Shown here piece by piece: positions 1-9,650 of a stretch of DNA of 64,000 nucleotides. The notes beneath the pieces were generated by a model. That model ran no database searches and had not been told where the DNA came from. It saw only the letters and a program-made list of their open reading frames with translations. A program made the position numbers and the translations under genes. Origin of the DNA: Methylophilales bacterium LSUCC0135 (lineage in GTDB: Bacteria > Pseudomonadota > Gammaproteobacteria > Burkholderiales > Methylophilaceae); NCBI GenBank assembly GCA_001704575.1, contig MCAW01000004.1:36597-100596 (forward strand), given 5' to 3'. Every line of letters begins with the position of its first letter. Position 1 is the stretch's first letter.

Positions 1-846
1 CACACCGATACCGGCACTCACGTTCAGACACAGCACTGCCCACAGCAACCAGAATTGGGGCGTCTTGTGCGCTTCATTGACGTGCACATGGCGGTTGGTA
101 ATCATCGCCTTGCCATTACCGGCCGGTGGCGTCCAGCCTTCAGGCTTCCAGCCCGACGGCGGCACGCGATAACCAAGCGCCCCTATCATCATCGCAATGA
201 AATAAAGCACCCCCATGGTAGCGAAGGTTTCCCAGACACCAACTGAAGTCGGCGTGGCGAAATAATTCATCAAGGTATTGGCCAATGGCGCACCGATCAT
301 GGCACCGCCGCCGAAGCCCATGATGGCCATGCCGGTCGCCATGCCGCGGCGGTCAGGGAACCACTTGATCAGGGTGGACACCGGAGAGATATAGCCGAGA
401 CCCAAACCGATGCCGCCGATCACGCCGGAACCGAGCAACATCAACCAGAGTTGATGCGTATAGACCCCGAGCGCAGTCAGCAACAAGCCGCCACCCCAGC
501 ACACTGCGGCTAAGGCACCTGCCTTGCGCGGACCGGCATGCTCCAGCCAATGTCCGAATACGGCCGCAGAAGTGCCGAGTAAAACGAAAAACAGCGTAAA
601 CATCCAGCCAAGATCACTGACTTTCCAGTCGCAATCGGTGACGAACAACCGTGCCAGAAAACCGACATCCTCAGCACAGGCCAGCGGCGCATCGATGCCG
701 ACCGCTTTCGACAGCGGCAGCCAGAATACGCTGAAGCCATAAGCCATGCCGATGGACAAATGAATCGCCAGCGCGGCCGGGGGGACCAGCCAGCGATTGA
801 ACCCCGGGCCGGCAATGATTCTCTCTTTGGAAAAAAAATCTGACAT
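1..846 (-). CDS. OFA-family MFS transporter (C-terminal part outside window)
   Basis: Reading the minus strand from an ATG at 846 gives 282 uninterrupted codons up to the window edge, so the gene is cut at its 3' end. A GGAGAG ribosome site precedes the ATG. The protein has repeated hydrophobic segments and the glycine-rich stretch GLGLGYISPVSTLIKWFPDR followed by RGMATGMAIMGFGGGAM, which is characteristic of the oxalate/formate antiporter (OFA) branch of the major facilitator superfamily. Known members exchange or import small carboxylates. The substrate here cannot be read from the sequence. A lactate- or oxalate-type substrate is a guess prompted by the FAD/Fe-S oxidoreductase 4 kb away. 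Confidence 0.85.
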   Translation of the reverse strand, partial: MSDFFSKERIIAGPGFNRWLVPPAALAIHLSIGMAYGFSVFWLPLSKAVGIDAPLACAEDVGFLARLFVTDCDWKVSDLGWMFTLFFVLLGTSAAVFGHWLEHAGPRKAGALAAVCWGGGLLLTALGVYTHQLWLMLLGSGVIGGIGLGLGYISPVSTLIKWFPDRRGMATGMAIMGFGGGAMIGAPLANTLMNYFATPTSVGVWETFATMGVLYFIAMMIGALGYRVPPSGWKPEGWTPPAGNGKAMITNRHVHVNEAHKTPQFWLLWAVLCLNVSAGIGV

Positions 847-1007
847 CAAGCTCTCCAATCGAATTGCTGTAGTTTTTATATATTCATGCTTGCGGAACCA
901 TTGCTCTCCACCGCTCCATCAAGCGCTCTACCCGGATACTCTTATAAAACGGAAAAAATGGCAATTCCCTGGGCGCGTTTGGCTGACAGGGTTGATGAGT
1001 TCATTCG

Positions 1008-1037
1008 ATGTCATCAATATGTCACATTAGCGTCATA
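1008..1037 (+). promoter_or_regulatory. Pho box upstream of phoB
   Basis: Three TGTCAT-like hexamers (TGTCAT at 1009, TGTCAC at 1020, CGTCAT at 1031) recur at exactly 11-bp spacing. This is the arrangement bound by PhoB dimers. It lies 42-70 bp before the phoB start, consistent with autoregulation of the pho regulon under phosphate limitation. The motif is visible; binding is inferred. Confidence 0.7.
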
Positions 1038-1078
1038 TAGTGGCGAGCACTACCAAAAGCAATCGAGAGGAATCGACG

Positions 1079-1765
1079 ATGCCAGCCAATATACTTGTTG
1101 TTGAAGACGAACCGGCGATACAGGAACTGCTCGCGCTCAACCTGACGCAGGCAGGCCATAACGCCATGCGCGCCCTGAGCGTCGAGCAGGCCCAATTGCT
1201 GATGCGAGAAGCACTGCCCGACCTCATCATTCTCGACTGGATGCTGCCCGGCATGAGCGGGATCGAATTCTCGCGCAAGCTGAAGTCGGACGAGCTGACC
1301 AAGACCATTCCCATCATCATGCTTACAGCTCGTGGTGAGGAGGCTGACAAGGTGCGCGGTCTGGAAGTGGGGGCCGATGACTACGTCACCAAGCCATTCA
1401 GCCCGCGCGAGTTGAACGCGCGCATCAAGGCCGTTCTGCGCCGCCGCGCGCCGCAGATGACGGATGACCCGATCGAGGTCGGCGGATTGAGACTGGACCC
1501 GATGACGCACCGGGTTTCAGGCAACGGCAAAACACTGGATCTGGGTCCGACCGAATTCCGTTTGCTGCACTATCTCATGTCTAACCCGGAGCGGGTGCAT
1601 TCTCGCAGCCAGGTATTGGACCGCGTCTGGGGCGACCGCGTATTTGTCGAAGACCGTACCGTCGATGTGCATATCCGCCGCCTGCGCCGCGCCTTGAGCG
1701 ATACCGGCCATGAAGAATTGATTCAAACCGTGCGAGGAGTCGGCTACCGTTTCTCCGCGCACTAG
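1079..1765 (+). CDS. phoB: Phosphate regulon response regulator PhoB
   Basis: A 228-residue OmpR/PhoB-family response regulator, close to the 229 residues of E. coli PhoB. The receiver domain (about 1-120) shows the acidic pocket EDEP, the phospho-acceptor Asp53 in LDWMLPG, and the conserved Lys in TKPFSPREL. The C-terminal winged helix (about 130-228) ends with the usual DVHIRRLRRAL and VRGVGYRF signatures. The ATG at 1079 is chosen over an upstream in-frame start because it is preceded by AGAGGA and gives the family N-terminus. It sits directly before phoR and behind a Pho box. When phosphorylated by PhoR it would activate phosphate-starvation genes; a second Pho box at 13.28 kb marks one likely target. 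Confidence 0.95.
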   Translation: MPANILVVEDEPAIQELLALNLTQAGHNAMRALSVEQAQLLMREALPDLIILDWMLPGMSGIEFSRKLKSDELTKTIPIIMLTARGEEADKVRGLEVGADDYVTKPFSPRELNARIKAVLRRRAPQMTDDPIEVGGLRLDPMTHRVSGNGKTLDLGPTEFRLLHYLMSNPERVHSRSQVLDRVWGDRVFVEDRTVDVHIRRLRRALSDTGHEELIQTVRGVGYRFSAH

Positions 1766-1804
1766 CTCATAATAGGTGCAGTCTCATACTGTTGAAGTCA
1801 TCGC

Positions 1805-3124
1805 GTGCAAGATATTCGCTGGAATGCCTTTTGGCTTGGCCTGGTGCTGGTTTTCATCTGCCTGATACTCTGGGCATGGCAAGGTGCCGTCACGGCATTG
1901 ATGGTATTCGGCATCAGCGTGACGGTCTATCTGAGCGGACACATTTACTGGCTGCACAAGCTGCATCGCTGGTATCAAAAACCCCATCTTTCCAGTATTC
2001 CCAACGGCCGTGGTATCTGGGAAGACATCTTTGCCGATATCTACCACCAGCAACGCCGCTTCAGCCGCAACCAGGCACAGATCAGTTCGGCGCTGGACAG
2101 ATTCAGACATGCCGCCAGCGCATTGCCGGACGGCGTCGTGCTGCTCAATGGCGAGGACAAGATCGAATGGTGCAATCCACCGGCAGAAAGACAACTGGGG
2201 CTGGTGCTCAACAAGGATACCGGACAACCCATCAGCTATCTGGTCCGCCATACTGACTTCATCAAATACCTGCAGAATCAGGACTACTCCGAACCGATCA
2301 AGCTCAAATCCTCGCGCAACCCTGAAATCACCCTCGAAATCCAGCTCGTGCCTTTTGGCGGCAAACAGAAACTGCTGATCTGCCGCGACATCACTCAGAT
2401 CGAGAAGCTGGAAATCATGCGCCGGGATTTCATCGCCAATGTTTCTCACGAATTGCGCACACCGCTCACCGTCGTCGGCGGTTTTCTGGAAACCCTGATG
2501 GACATGGATGGCGCGATTCCGGAAAGTACGCGCGGCTACTTCGCCATGATGAGCGAGCAGACCGGCCGCATGCGGCGCCTGATCGAAGATCTGCTGACCC
2601 TCTCGCAACTGGAAAACGGCGCAAACATCCCGCAAGACAGTGAAATCGACATGGGCGCCATGCTCAACATGCTGATGAATGAAGCACTGAGCCTGAGTCA
2701 CGGCCGCCATCGCATCTCGCTGGAAGCGGCACCCGATATTGCGCTGCTGGGAGCGCCGGAAGAACTGCACAGCGCGCTGGGCAATCTTGTCAGCAATGCC
2801 GTGCGCTATACGCCCGAAGGCGGAGAAATCAGAATCATCTGGGGCATGCGCGGCAAGCTGCCGGTGTTCAGCGTCAAGGACAGCGGTATTGGCATCGAAC
2901 AAAAGCATATCGACCGCCTCACCGAACGCTTCTACCGGGTTGATCGTAGCCGCTCACGCGAAACCGGTGGCACCGGGCTGGGGCTCTCCATCGTCAAACA
3001 CATCCTCACGCGCCATCAAGCCAAACTTGAAATTGAAAGCATGTTGGACAAGGGCAGCACCTTCAGCGTAATCTTCCCGGAAAACAGAACGATACAGAAA
3101 AAGGTGCCCCAGACCGCACAATGA
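1805..3124 (+). CDS. phoR: Phosphate regulon sensor histidine kinase PhoR
   Basis: A 439-residue membrane histidine kinase starting at a GTG. Two hydrophobic helices lie in the first 50 residues (PhoR/DUF3329 type), then a PAS domain (about 100-200), a HisKA domain with phospho-acceptor His215 in NVSHELRTPL, and an HATPase domain with the N box (NLVSNAVRYTPEGG), DSGIGI and GGTGLGLSIVKHI. It follows phoB by 39 bp and overlaps the next gene by ATGA. PhoR senses phosphate status through the Pst/PhoU complex, which is not in this window. Confidence 0.95.
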   Translation: MQDIRWNAFWLGLVLVFICLILWAWQGAVTALMVFGISVTVYLSGHIYWLHKLHRWYQKPHLSSIPNGRGIWEDIFADIYHQQRRFSRNQAQISSALDRFRHAASALPDGVVLLNGEDKIEWCNPPAERQLGLVLNKDTGQPISYLVRHTDFIKYLQNQDYSEPIKLKSSRNPEITLEIQLVPFGGKQKLLICRDITQIEKLEIMRRDFIANVSHELRTPLTVVGGFLETLMDMDGAIPESTRGYFAMMSEQTGRMRRLIEDLLTLSQLENGANIPQDSEIDMGAMLNMLMNEALSLSHGRHRISLEAAPDIALLGAPEELHSALGNLVSNAVRYTPEGGEIRIIWGMRGKLPVFSVKDSGIGIEQKHIDRLTERFYRVDRSRSRETGGTGLGLSIVKHILTRHQAKLEIESMLDKGSTFSVIFPENRTIQKKVPQTAQ

Positions 3125-3873
3125 ACACCAGCAGACACATCATCGGCAAGCCATACAGCGCACACCACCTCAGTCTACCGTTCATCGTCCTGCTACTTCT
3201 GTCAGCCTGCGCCGCCACCCCTCAAGGCAAGGAAAAACCCATCCCTGAACAACGTGACCGCAGCTCCATCAGCCAGCTCGGCAAGACCGAATTTGACCGC
3301 ATGGCCGATGTTGAAATGCGCGAAAACAGCGAAAGCCTGAAAACCCTGATGACCAAGCTCTACAAGCGTAACCCGCAAGAGCTGAAGAAAAGCACCTCCA
3401 GTCCGCTGGAAGTCATGGTTGACTGGGTTTTTGAAGGCAATCACGACTGGAAATTCGAAGCCATCGGCAACAAGCAGGACACCGAAGCCATCTTTCTTGC
3501 CTTCAACCCGGAATATCAGGGCGACCGCGTGCTGCCGTTCATCGTCGGCCTGCAAACCATGCTGATCAAAGCGCATGGCGGCAAAACAGAATTCTATTTC
3601 ACCGACCAGATCGACCCGCAAAAAGTCTACAACGCCGCCCGCAATGTCGAAATCGCCGCCTGGAAAATTTCCAACGCCCGCGATGCAGAAGGCACACTCT
3701 ACCTGCTTACCAACGAAATCAACGAAACCGAAAAAAATCTCAGCTTTGAAAGAGAGTTCGGCAAAATCATCGGCCGTACTGACACCTACGCCATCGCGCT
3801 CGCAGAAAAATCACAACGGCTGATCTCACGCGTCATGCAGAACATGGCCACTGCGGTTTTTCTGCCGTTCTGA
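3121..3873 (+). CDS. Predicted lipoprotein of unknown function, coupled to phoR
   Basis: This 250-residue product has an N-terminal hydrophobic segment ending in LLLLSAC, a lipobox with lipidated Cys30. It should be exported and anchored in a membrane. The mature part is charged and mixed alpha/beta with no motif I recognise. Its ATG overlaps the phoR stop (ATGA), which implies translational coupling and co-transcription with phoBR; a role linked to phosphate stress is inference only. The last 25 coding bases or so before position 3805 recur in the downstream intergenic region at 4495-4519. Confidence 0.75.
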   Translation: MNTSRHIIGKPYSAHHLSLPFIVLLLLSACAATPQGKEKPIPEQRDRSSISQLGKTEFDRMADVEMRENSESLKTLMTKLYKRNPQELKKSTSSPLEVMVDWVFEGNHDWKFEAIGNKQDTEAIFLAFNPEYQGDRVLPFIVGLQTMLIKAHGGKTEFYFTDQIDPQKVYNAARNVEIAAWKISNARDAEGTLYLLTNEINETEKNLSFEREFGKIIGRTDTYAIALAEKSQRLISRVMQNMATAVFLPF

Positions 3874-3910
3874 TTTTTGATTCAAATCGTCGGGGGTAGC
3901 CCGACAGCTA

Positions 3911-3944
3911 GTTACTTTCTTTTCAACAGCGAAAAGAAAGTAAC
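3911..3944. repeat. Hairpin repeat, 14-bp perfect stem
   Basis: GTTACTTTCTTTTC and its exact reverse complement are separated by six bases (AACAGC). A near-identical hairpin recurs at 4442-4475. Short elements of this kind (GTTACTTTCTTTT...AAAAGAAAGTAAC) are dispersed in many beta- and gammaproteobacterial intergenic regions; the function is unknown. The 3874-4672 gap also holds a 9-bp hairpin at 4023-4047 (ACAAGCCAC/GTGGCTTGT). Confidence 0.7.
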
Positions 3945-4170
3945 CAAAGAAACCGCCGCCCCTATGCCGCTTACTTCCTGCGCTACTTCGACAATAGCGG
4001 GCGGCTTGCGCAACGCGCCCTGACAAGCCACAAATCCCGTGGCTTGTTGCGGAGCTTGAACGGTGCGCGCCACTTTTCCGCTATTGCCTGTGCTGCTCGG
4101 CGCGGCATAAAGGGGGTTTCGCGGCAGAGCCGGAACCCTCCCTGTTGTCCGGACAAACAGCTAAACGCGC

Positions 4171-4186
4171 GGGCAACAAGTTGCCC
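4171..4186. repeat. Palindrome GGGCAACAAGTTGCCC, copy 1
   Basis: A perfect 16-bp palindrome repeated identically at 4530-4545, followed in both cases by a similar CCCTAC/CCTCTAC run. Together with the two 14-bp hairpins it suggests that a composite repeat unit is present twice in this gap. No coding region is credible here. Confidence 0.6.
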
Positions 4187-4441
4187 ACCCTACATGCTTT
4201 TGACTTTCCTTCCCCTGCCGCCATGCCGAGCAGCGCAGACAATCCAAGAGTTCTCGGCGAGCACTGTTTGAAGTCCGCAGCAGCTCACGATTTGTGTGAG
4301 CTGCCAGGCTGAGTTTCACAACAGAACAATTGCTTTAGCAATTCGTGATGTTGGGGATGCCCCTTGCGGGCACGCAGCCGCTTGGATTGATGAGCAGCAC
4401 AGAGAAGCCAAAGGCCATGGCAGGGGGTGTCTTTTTCTTTG

Positions 4442-4475
4442 GGTTCTTTCTTTTGGACAAGCAAAAGAAAGAACC
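4442..4475. repeat. Hairpin repeat, second copy
   Basis: GGTTCTTTCTTTTG and its exact reverse complement flank a six-base loop (GACAAG). This is the sibling of the hairpin at 3911-3944. It is followed at 4495-4519 by a 24/25 match to the 3' coding end of the upstream lipoprotein gene (3781-3805), so part of that gene has been copied downstream. Confidence 0.7.
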
Positions 4476-4529
4476 TCGCCGGTCGGGCGAGACCGACACC
4501 TATGCCATCGCGCTCGCAGCTAGTCGTGT

Positions 4530-4545
4530 GGGCAACAAGTTGCCC
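4530..4545. repeat. Palindrome GGGCAACAAGTTGCCC, copy 2
   Basis: Identical to the palindrome at 4171-4186. It lies 10 bp after the duplicated lipoprotein 3' fragment. Confidence 0.6.
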
Positions 4546-4599
4546 TCCCTCTACAGTGATTACAGAGTAAATCCCGGGTTTGCATTTGCATCAAATGCG

Positions 4600-4621
4600 A
4601 AAGCCCGCTTGCGCGGGCTTT
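4600..4621. terminator. Probable terminator hairpin downstream of the FAD/Fe-S oxidoreductase
   Basis: AAAGCCCGC and GCGGGCTTT flank a four-base loop. It lies about 50 bp beyond the 3' end of the minus-strand oxidoreductase gene. The T-run on that strand is short (TTTC). A REP-like hairpin ATTCCGGC/GCCGGAAT follows immediately at 4626-4646 and resembles the one at 30647-30668. Confidence 0.5.
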
Positions 4622-4672
4622 CTGGATTCCGGCGGCTGGCCGGAATGACGGTCAGGAGTATGAAGCTCAGCC

Positions 4673-7600
4673 TTACAACAACACCTTCTCTATCCCGCCA
4701 TTATTGGCTTTCTTCACGTACTCCTGCATCCAGTTCTCGCCCAGCACGTGTTTGGCCATTTCAACCACGATGTAATCTGCGCTGATTCCGGTATCCTCGC
4801 CATAGCGTGAGAGTCCTTGCAGGCAGGACGGGCAGGAAGTCAGGATTTTCACTTCCTGTTCCGGCGCACCAGGCGTCAGGCCGAGTTTCTCCATACCTTT
4901 TTCCAGCTCTTCCTGCTTGCGCATCTTGACTTGGGTGGCAATGTCCGGACGGGCAACGGCAAAGGTGCCTGATTCGCCGCAGCAGCGGTCGTTCAGCGCG
5001 ACTTCGGTATTCATCAGCGCATTGGTGACCTTGATCGGCGCGTAGGTTTTCATCGGCGTGTGGCAGGGGTCGTGATACATGTATTTGACGCCTGTCACGC
5101 CTTCGATCTTCATGCCCTTTTCCATCAGATATTCGTGGATATCGAGCAGGCGGCAACCGGGAAATATCTTCTCGAATTCGTATTTCTGCAGCTGATCCAT
5201 GCAGGTGCCGCAGGAGACGATCACGGTCTTGATATCGAGATAATTAAGCGTATTGGCAATACGATGGAACTGCACGCGGTTTTCCGCCGTGATCTGCTGG
5301 CCCTTGTCATGGTTACCCGAAGCGGTCTGCGGATAGCCGCAGCAGAGATAGCCCGGCGGCAGCACGGTCACCGCTCCGGCTTCGTAGAGCATGGCTTGCG
5401 TTGCCAGTCCGACGGTCGAGAACAGCCGCTCGGAGCCGCACCCGGGAAAATAGAACACGGCATCCGAATCCTCATTGGTTTTCTGCGGATTGCGGATGAC
5501 CGGCACAATGGTATCGTCCTCAATTCCGAGCAGTGCACGCGAGGTCTTGGTCGGCATGCTCTTTGGCATCGGCCGGTTGAGGAAATGAATCACCTGCGCC
5601 TTGATTTCTGGTTTTCCCAGCGTTGCCGGCGGGCGCTTCTTGAACGGACTCAGCAAGCCCAGCTTGTTGAAAATGGCATGACCGAGACGTTGCGCGCGGT
5701 AACCGAAACCGACCATGGCCGCATGCATCAACTTGATGGTAGCCGGGTCTTTCATGTTGAGATAGCTCATCGCCAGCGCGGTGCCGGGATTGAAATGTTT
5801 CTGTCCCTGCTCGCGCAGGAAATTACGCATGGCAATCGACACGTCGCCGAAATCGATATCAACCGGGCACGGATTCAGGCACTTGTGGCAGACCGTGCAA
5901 TGATCGGCCACATCGTTGAACTCGTCGAAATGTTTGAGCGAAATGCCGCGCCGGGTCTGCTCTTCGTAAAGAAAAGCCTCGATCAGCAGGGACGTACCGA
6001 GAATCTTGTTGCGCGGGCTGTAAAGCAGGTTGGCACGCGGCACGTGTGTGGTGCAGACAGGCTTGCACTTGCCGCAACGCAGACAGTCGCTGATAGAATC
6101 GGCAATATCGCCAATGGCGGATTGCTCCATGATGATGGATTCCTGCTCCAGCAGGCCGAACGAAGGCGTGTAGGCGTTATGCAGGCCGGAACCTGCCATA
6201 AGCTTGCCCTTGTTGAAGCGGCCTTCCGGATCAACCTTCTGCTTATATTCGGCAAAGGTCTCGATGGTTTTCTGGTCGAGGAATTCCATCTTGGTAATGC
6301 CGATGCCGTGTTCGCCGGAAATGACGCCATCCAGGCTCTGCGCCAGTTTCATGATACGGGCGACGGCGTGATGCGCGGTCTGCATCATTTCGTAATCGTC
6401 GGAGTTGACCGGGATATTGGTGTGCACGTTACCGTCACCGGCGTGCATATGCAAGGCAACGAATACGCGGCCTTTCAGCACCTGCTTGTGAATCTCGTCC
6501 ATGCGCTCGAGTATCTTCTGATACTCGCGGCCGGTGAAAATGATACCGAGCGGACGTTTCAGTTCACGTTTCCATGACACCCTGACCTGATGTTCCTGTA
6601 CCGCACGGAAGACGTTTTCGACGGCGAGATCTGCGAACTCTTCGCCCAGCACGGAAACCGGCGCATCGAGATGCTCCAGCACATTCTTCCAGTGATTGCG
6701 TACCTTGACGACATGCTCCAGCGCCTGCTTGCGCTTGGCTTCAAGCATTTCCGGGTTGGATTCGCCCTCTTCGTCCTTCAAGAGCGGCAGGTCACCTTCG
6801 AGGAAGTTTTCCAGCGCCACGGCCAGCTGCAGTTTGTTCTGGATGGAAAGCTCGATATTGATACGCTCGATACCATCCGAATAATCGCCGAGGCGCGGCA
6901 ACGGTATCACCACATCCTCGTTGATCTTGAAAGCGTTGGTGTGCTTGGCAATTGCCGCCGTGCGTGCGCGGTCAAGCCAGAATTTCTTGCGCGCTTCAGC
7001 CGAAACGGCAATGAAACCCTCGCCGCCACGGGCGTTGGCCAGACGCACGATGTGCGATGCTGCCTCGCCGACGCCGTTTTCATCGTCGCTGGCGATATCG
7101 GCAATCAACACCATCTTGGGCCGCTCGTTGCGGCTCGCCTTGGTCGCATAACCAACCGCCTTCAGATAGCGCTCGTCCAGATGCTCAAGGCCTGCCAGCA
7201 GGGTATCCGGGTGCGCATCGAGGTAATCCTTGATTTCCACGATGGCAGGCACTGCCAGCGCCACATGGCCGAAAAACTCCAGACAAACGGTGCGGACATG
7301 CTTGGGCATGCGATGCAGGATGAAAGTGGCCGATGTAATGAGACCGTCACAGCCTTCTTTCTGGATACCGGGCAGGCCGGCGAGAAACTTGTCGGTGACA
7401 TCCTTGCCGAGGCCGGTTTTGCGGAAATGCGGGCCGGGAATTTCAAGAATCTCCGGCTCGGACTGCAAGGTTTTTCCATCACTGTCATAACGGCTGATCT
7501 TGAAACGCGCCAACGGAATGTCATGAATCTTGCCGAGATTATGGTCCAGCCGCTCGACTTCCAGCCAGGTGGCATCCGGCGTCACCATGCGCCAGGAGGC

Positions 7601-8485
7601 AAGGTTATCGAGCGCCGTGCCCCACAGCACGGCTTTCTTGCCGCCCGCGTTCATGGCGACATTGCCGCCGATACAGGAAGCGTCAGCCGATGTCGGATCA
7701 CAGGCAAATTCCAGACCGGCATCGGTGGCGGCCTCCATGACGCGGCGCGTCACTACGCCGGCGCCGCAACGAATGGTTGCGACCTGACGGCCGACACCGG
7801 GCAAGGTCGACATTTCAACGCGGCCGAGGGTATCCAGCTTTTCCGTGTTGACCACGGCGGAAAGTTTGGTCAAAGGCACTGCACCGCCCGTGTAGCCAGT
7901 ACCACCGCCTCGCGGAATGATAGTAAGCCCTAACTCTATCAATGCCTTGACGATGGGGGCAACTTCTTCTTCGGTATCGGGATTAACCACCACAAACGGA
8001 TACTCGACACGCCAGTCGGTCGCATCGGTGACGTGAGAAACACGGGCGAGTCCGTCAAACTGAATATTGTCCTTGCGAGTGATCTTGCCCAGACGCGCAA
8101 GGGTTTTCTTGCGCAGACTTTCGGTCTGACGAAAATCGTTTTCGAATTCGGCCACTGCAGCACGCGCGGCGGTGACCAGCTTCATCACCTTGACATTGCC
8201 GTTGCTGCGATCCTCGATCGCCCTGATACGGTGATGCAGGGCATCGATCAGCGCCTTGCGGCGTTTCTTGTTGGCCAGCAGGTCATCTTGCAGATAGGGG
8301 TTTCTGGAGACCACCCAAAGATCGCCCAGCACCTCGAACAGCATGCGAGCCGAGCGGCCGGTTTTGCGCTCGTCGCGCAACTCGTTCAGAACGTTCCAGA
8401 TTTCATAGCCGAGGAATCGAATGACGATTTCGCGGTCAGAATAAGAGGTGTAGTTGTATGGAATTTCGCGTAAGCGGGCGGTCAT
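4673..8485 (-). CDS. Fused FAD-linked oxidase / Fe-S oxidoreductase (DUF3683, GlcD/D-lactate dehydrogenase type)
   Basis: A 1270-residue multidomain protein. After an N-terminal DUF3683-like region (about 1-150) comes an FAD-binding PCMH domain ([17 protein letters not shown], about 190-400), an FAD-oxidase C domain with [19 protein letters not shown] and [14 protein letters not shown] (to about 780), a pair of 4Fe-4S motifs ([11 protein letters not shown] and [14 protein letters not shown]), and two CCG-type cysteine-rich domains (PGCGSERLF...GYLCCGYPQ and SCGTCMDQL...CCGESGTFA...CPSCLQGL). The family oxidises 2-hydroxyacids such as D-lactate or glycolate and passes electrons through Fe-S clusters to the respiratory chain. 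The exact substrate is not determined by the sequence. All expected cofactor motifs are present, so the fusion appears intact. Confidence 0.85.
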   Translation of the reverse strand: MTARLREIPYNYTSYSDREIVIRFLGYEIWNVLNELRDERKTGRSARMLFEVLGDLWVVSRNPYLQDDLLANKKRRKALIDALHHRIRAIEDRSNGNVKVMKLVTAARAAVAEFENDFRQTESLRKKTLARLGKITRKDNIQFDGLARVSHVTDATDWRVEYPFVVVNPDTEEEVAPIVKALIELGLTIIPRGGGTGYTGGAVPLTKLSAVVNTEKLDTLGRVEMSTLPGVGRQVATIRCGAGVVTRRVMEAATDAGLEFACDPTSADASCIGGNVAMNAGGKKAVLWGTALDNLASWRMVTPDATWLEVERLDHNLGKIHDIPLARFKISRYDSDGKTLQSEPEILEIPGPHFRKTGLGKDVTDKFLAGLPGIQKEGCDGLITSATFILHRMPKHVRTVCLEFFGHVALAVPAIVEIKDYLDAHPDTLLAGLEHLDERYLKAVGYATKASRNERPKMVLIADIASDDENGVGEAASHIVRLANARGGEGFIAVSAEARKKFWLDRARTAAIAKHTNAFKINEDVVIPLPRLGDYSDGIERINIELSIQNKLQLAVALENFLEGDLPLLKDEEGESNPEMLEAKRKQALEHVVKVRNHWKNVLEHLDAPVSVLGEEFADLAVENVFRAVQEHQVRVSWKRELKRPLGIIFTGREYQKILERMDEIHKQVLKGRVFVALHMHAGDGNVHTNIPVNSDDYEMMQTAHHAVARIMKLAQSLDGVISGEHGIGITKMEFLDQKTIETFAEYKQKVDPEGRFNKGKLMAGSGLHNAYTPSFGLLEQESIIMEQSAIGDIADSISDCLRCGKCKPVCTTHVPRANLLYSPRNKILGTSLLIEAFLYEEQTRRGISLKHFDEFNDVADHCTVCHKCLNPCPVDIDFGDVSIAMRNFLREQGQKHFNPGTALAMSYLNMKDPATIKLMHAAMVGFGYRAQRLGHAIFNKLGLLSPFKKRPPATLGKPEIKAQVIHFLNRPMPKSMPTKTSRALLGIEDDTIVPVIRNPQKTNEDSDAVFYFPGCGSERLFSTVGLATQAMLYEAGAVTVLPPGYLCCGYPQTASGNHDKGQQITAENRVQFHRIANTLNYLDIKTVIVSCGTCMDQLQKYEFEKIFPGCRLLDIHEYLMEKGMKIEGVTGVKYMYHDPCHTPMKTYAPIKVTNALMNTEVALNDRCCGESGTFAVARPDIATQVKMRKQEELEKGMEKLGLTPGAPEQEVKILTSCPSCLQGLSRYGEDTGISADYIVVEMAKHVLGENWMQEYVKKANNGGIEKVLL

Positions 8486-8661
8486 ATGAAAACTGTGATG
8501 ACTTAAAATCGAATTATATCATGCTGAAATACAAGCTATTAGCCAATCTGAATAGGGTTATTGGATGCTTGCGCGACTCTCTGTCGATACGAATTCCGGA
8601 TGACAAGTTCAGCCAAAAACACCAAAATTCAGCTAGGATAGTAAATTATTAATTTAATCAT

Positions 8662-9183
8662 ATGAAATCAATATTCAAATTGTCACGCCGTTACCTGATT
8701 CCCCTTATTCTGATCGCCCTTGTTGCGGTCTGGCTGGTGTCGATCAACAACAAGGATGACGCTCCGGACGTCACCTTCACCACCCTGGAAGGCAACAATA
8801 TCCAGCTCTCGGAACTCAAGGGAAAGGTCGTTTTCGTCAATTTCTGGGCAACGGACTGCCCCGGCTGCATCAAGGAAATGCCAGACCTGATCAAGACCTA
8901 CAATCAGTACCGGGACAAGGGCTTCGAGCTGATTGCTGTCGCCATGTCCTACGACCCGCCCAACCATGTGCTGAACTACACCCAGAAGAACGCGCTGCCC
9001 TTTCCTGTCATGCATGACAGTTACGGCACCATCGCAGCAAGCTTCAATGATGTACGTGTCACCCCGACAGCGTTCATTCTCGACCAGCACGGCCGTGTAA
9101 TCCGCCGTATTGTCGGCGAAGTCGATTTCACCGCACTGCACACCCTGCTCGACAGTCAGCTGGCTTCTGCAGCAAAATCCTGA
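8662..9183 (+). CDS. TlpA/ResA-like membrane-anchored thioredoxin
   Basis: A 173-residue protein with one N-terminal membrane helix (about 12-28) and a thioredoxin fold facing the periplasm. The redox motif is WATDCPGC (Cys66 and Cys69), followed by KEMPDL and the cis-Pro region VTPTAFILD. TlpA/ResA proteins reduce disulfides in apocytochromes or deliver reductant to oxidase assembly. Its likely partners are the cytochromes of this organism, by inference. It is followed 28 bp later by hemJ on the same strand, suggesting a heme/cytochrome-related operon. Confidence 0.85.
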   Translation: MKSIFKLSRRYLIPLILIALVAVWLVSINNKDDAPDVTFTTLEGNNIQLSELKGKVVFVNFWATDCPGCIKEMPDLIKTYNQYRDKGFELIAVAMSYDPPNHVLNYTQKNALPFPVMHDSYGTIAASFNDVRVTPTAFILDQHGRVIRRIVGEVDFTALHTLLDSQLASAAKS

Positions 9184-9211
9184 CACTTTAAAACAAGGAC
9201 GGAATAAAGAT

Positions 9212-9640
9212 ATGGCTTGGCTGGAATCCTTTCACATCATTTTCATGGTGACCTGGTTTGCAGGACTCTTTTATCTGCCGCGCCTCTATGTTTACCATGC
9301 CATGTGCGACCTCAACGATCCGGCAGATGCTTCCAGCATCGCGCGCTTCAAGGTCATGGAAAGAAAGCTGTTCTGGGGCATCATGACTCCTGGGGCCATC
9401 ATCACCATCGCCCTGGGCATCACCCTTTGGCTGACCTACGGCTTCAGCGGCGGCTGGCTGCTGACCAAGCAGGCGCTGGTCGCAGGCCTGGTCGCCTACC
9501 ACATCTACTGCGGCAAACTGCTGGTCGATTTCAAGCATGACCGCAACAAACACAGCCATGTCTACTACCGCTGGTTCAACGAAATTCCCGTGGTCGCATT
9601 GATTGCCATCGTTTTGCTTGTTGTCTTCAAGCCATACTGA
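9212..9640 (+). CDS. hemJ: Protoporphyrinogen IX oxidase HemJ
   Basis: A 142-residue, four-helix membrane protein of the HemJ (UPF0093) family, which oxidises protoporphyrinogen IX to protoporphyrin IX in heme synthesis. The conserved N-terminal His and Arg/Tyr motifs are present (ESFHIIFMVTWFAGLFYLPRLYVYH), as is the later WLLTKQALVAGLVAYHIYCGK. The ATG at 9212 follows AAGGACGG and gives the canonical start. An upstream in-frame start at 9110 would lie inside the thioredoxin gene and is rejected. Confidence 0.9.
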   Translation: MAWLESFHIIFMVTWFAGLFYLPRLYVYHAMCDLNDPADASSIARFKVMERKLFWGIMTPGAIITIALGITLWLTYGFSGGWLLTKQALVAGLVAYHIYCGKLLVDFKHDRNKHSHVYYRWFNEIPVVALIAIVLLVVFKPY

Positions 9641-9650
9641 AAACACGGCC

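Noticed and set aside
4345..4785. A 146-codon frame in the repeat-rich gap.
   Set aside because: It is a patchwork of hairpin repeats and a copied gene end, and runs antisense into the oxidoreductase gene.
5060..7933. Long plus-strand frames (505 and 447 codons) opposite the FAD/Fe-S oxidoreductase.
   Set aside because: The minus-strand frame has all family motifs; the plus-strand frames have none and arise from high GC content.
8486..8661. A short frame (8458-8652) between the oxidoreductase and the TlpA-like gene.
   Set aside because: It overlaps the oxidoreductase start region antisense, has no ribosome site and no similarity I recognise.
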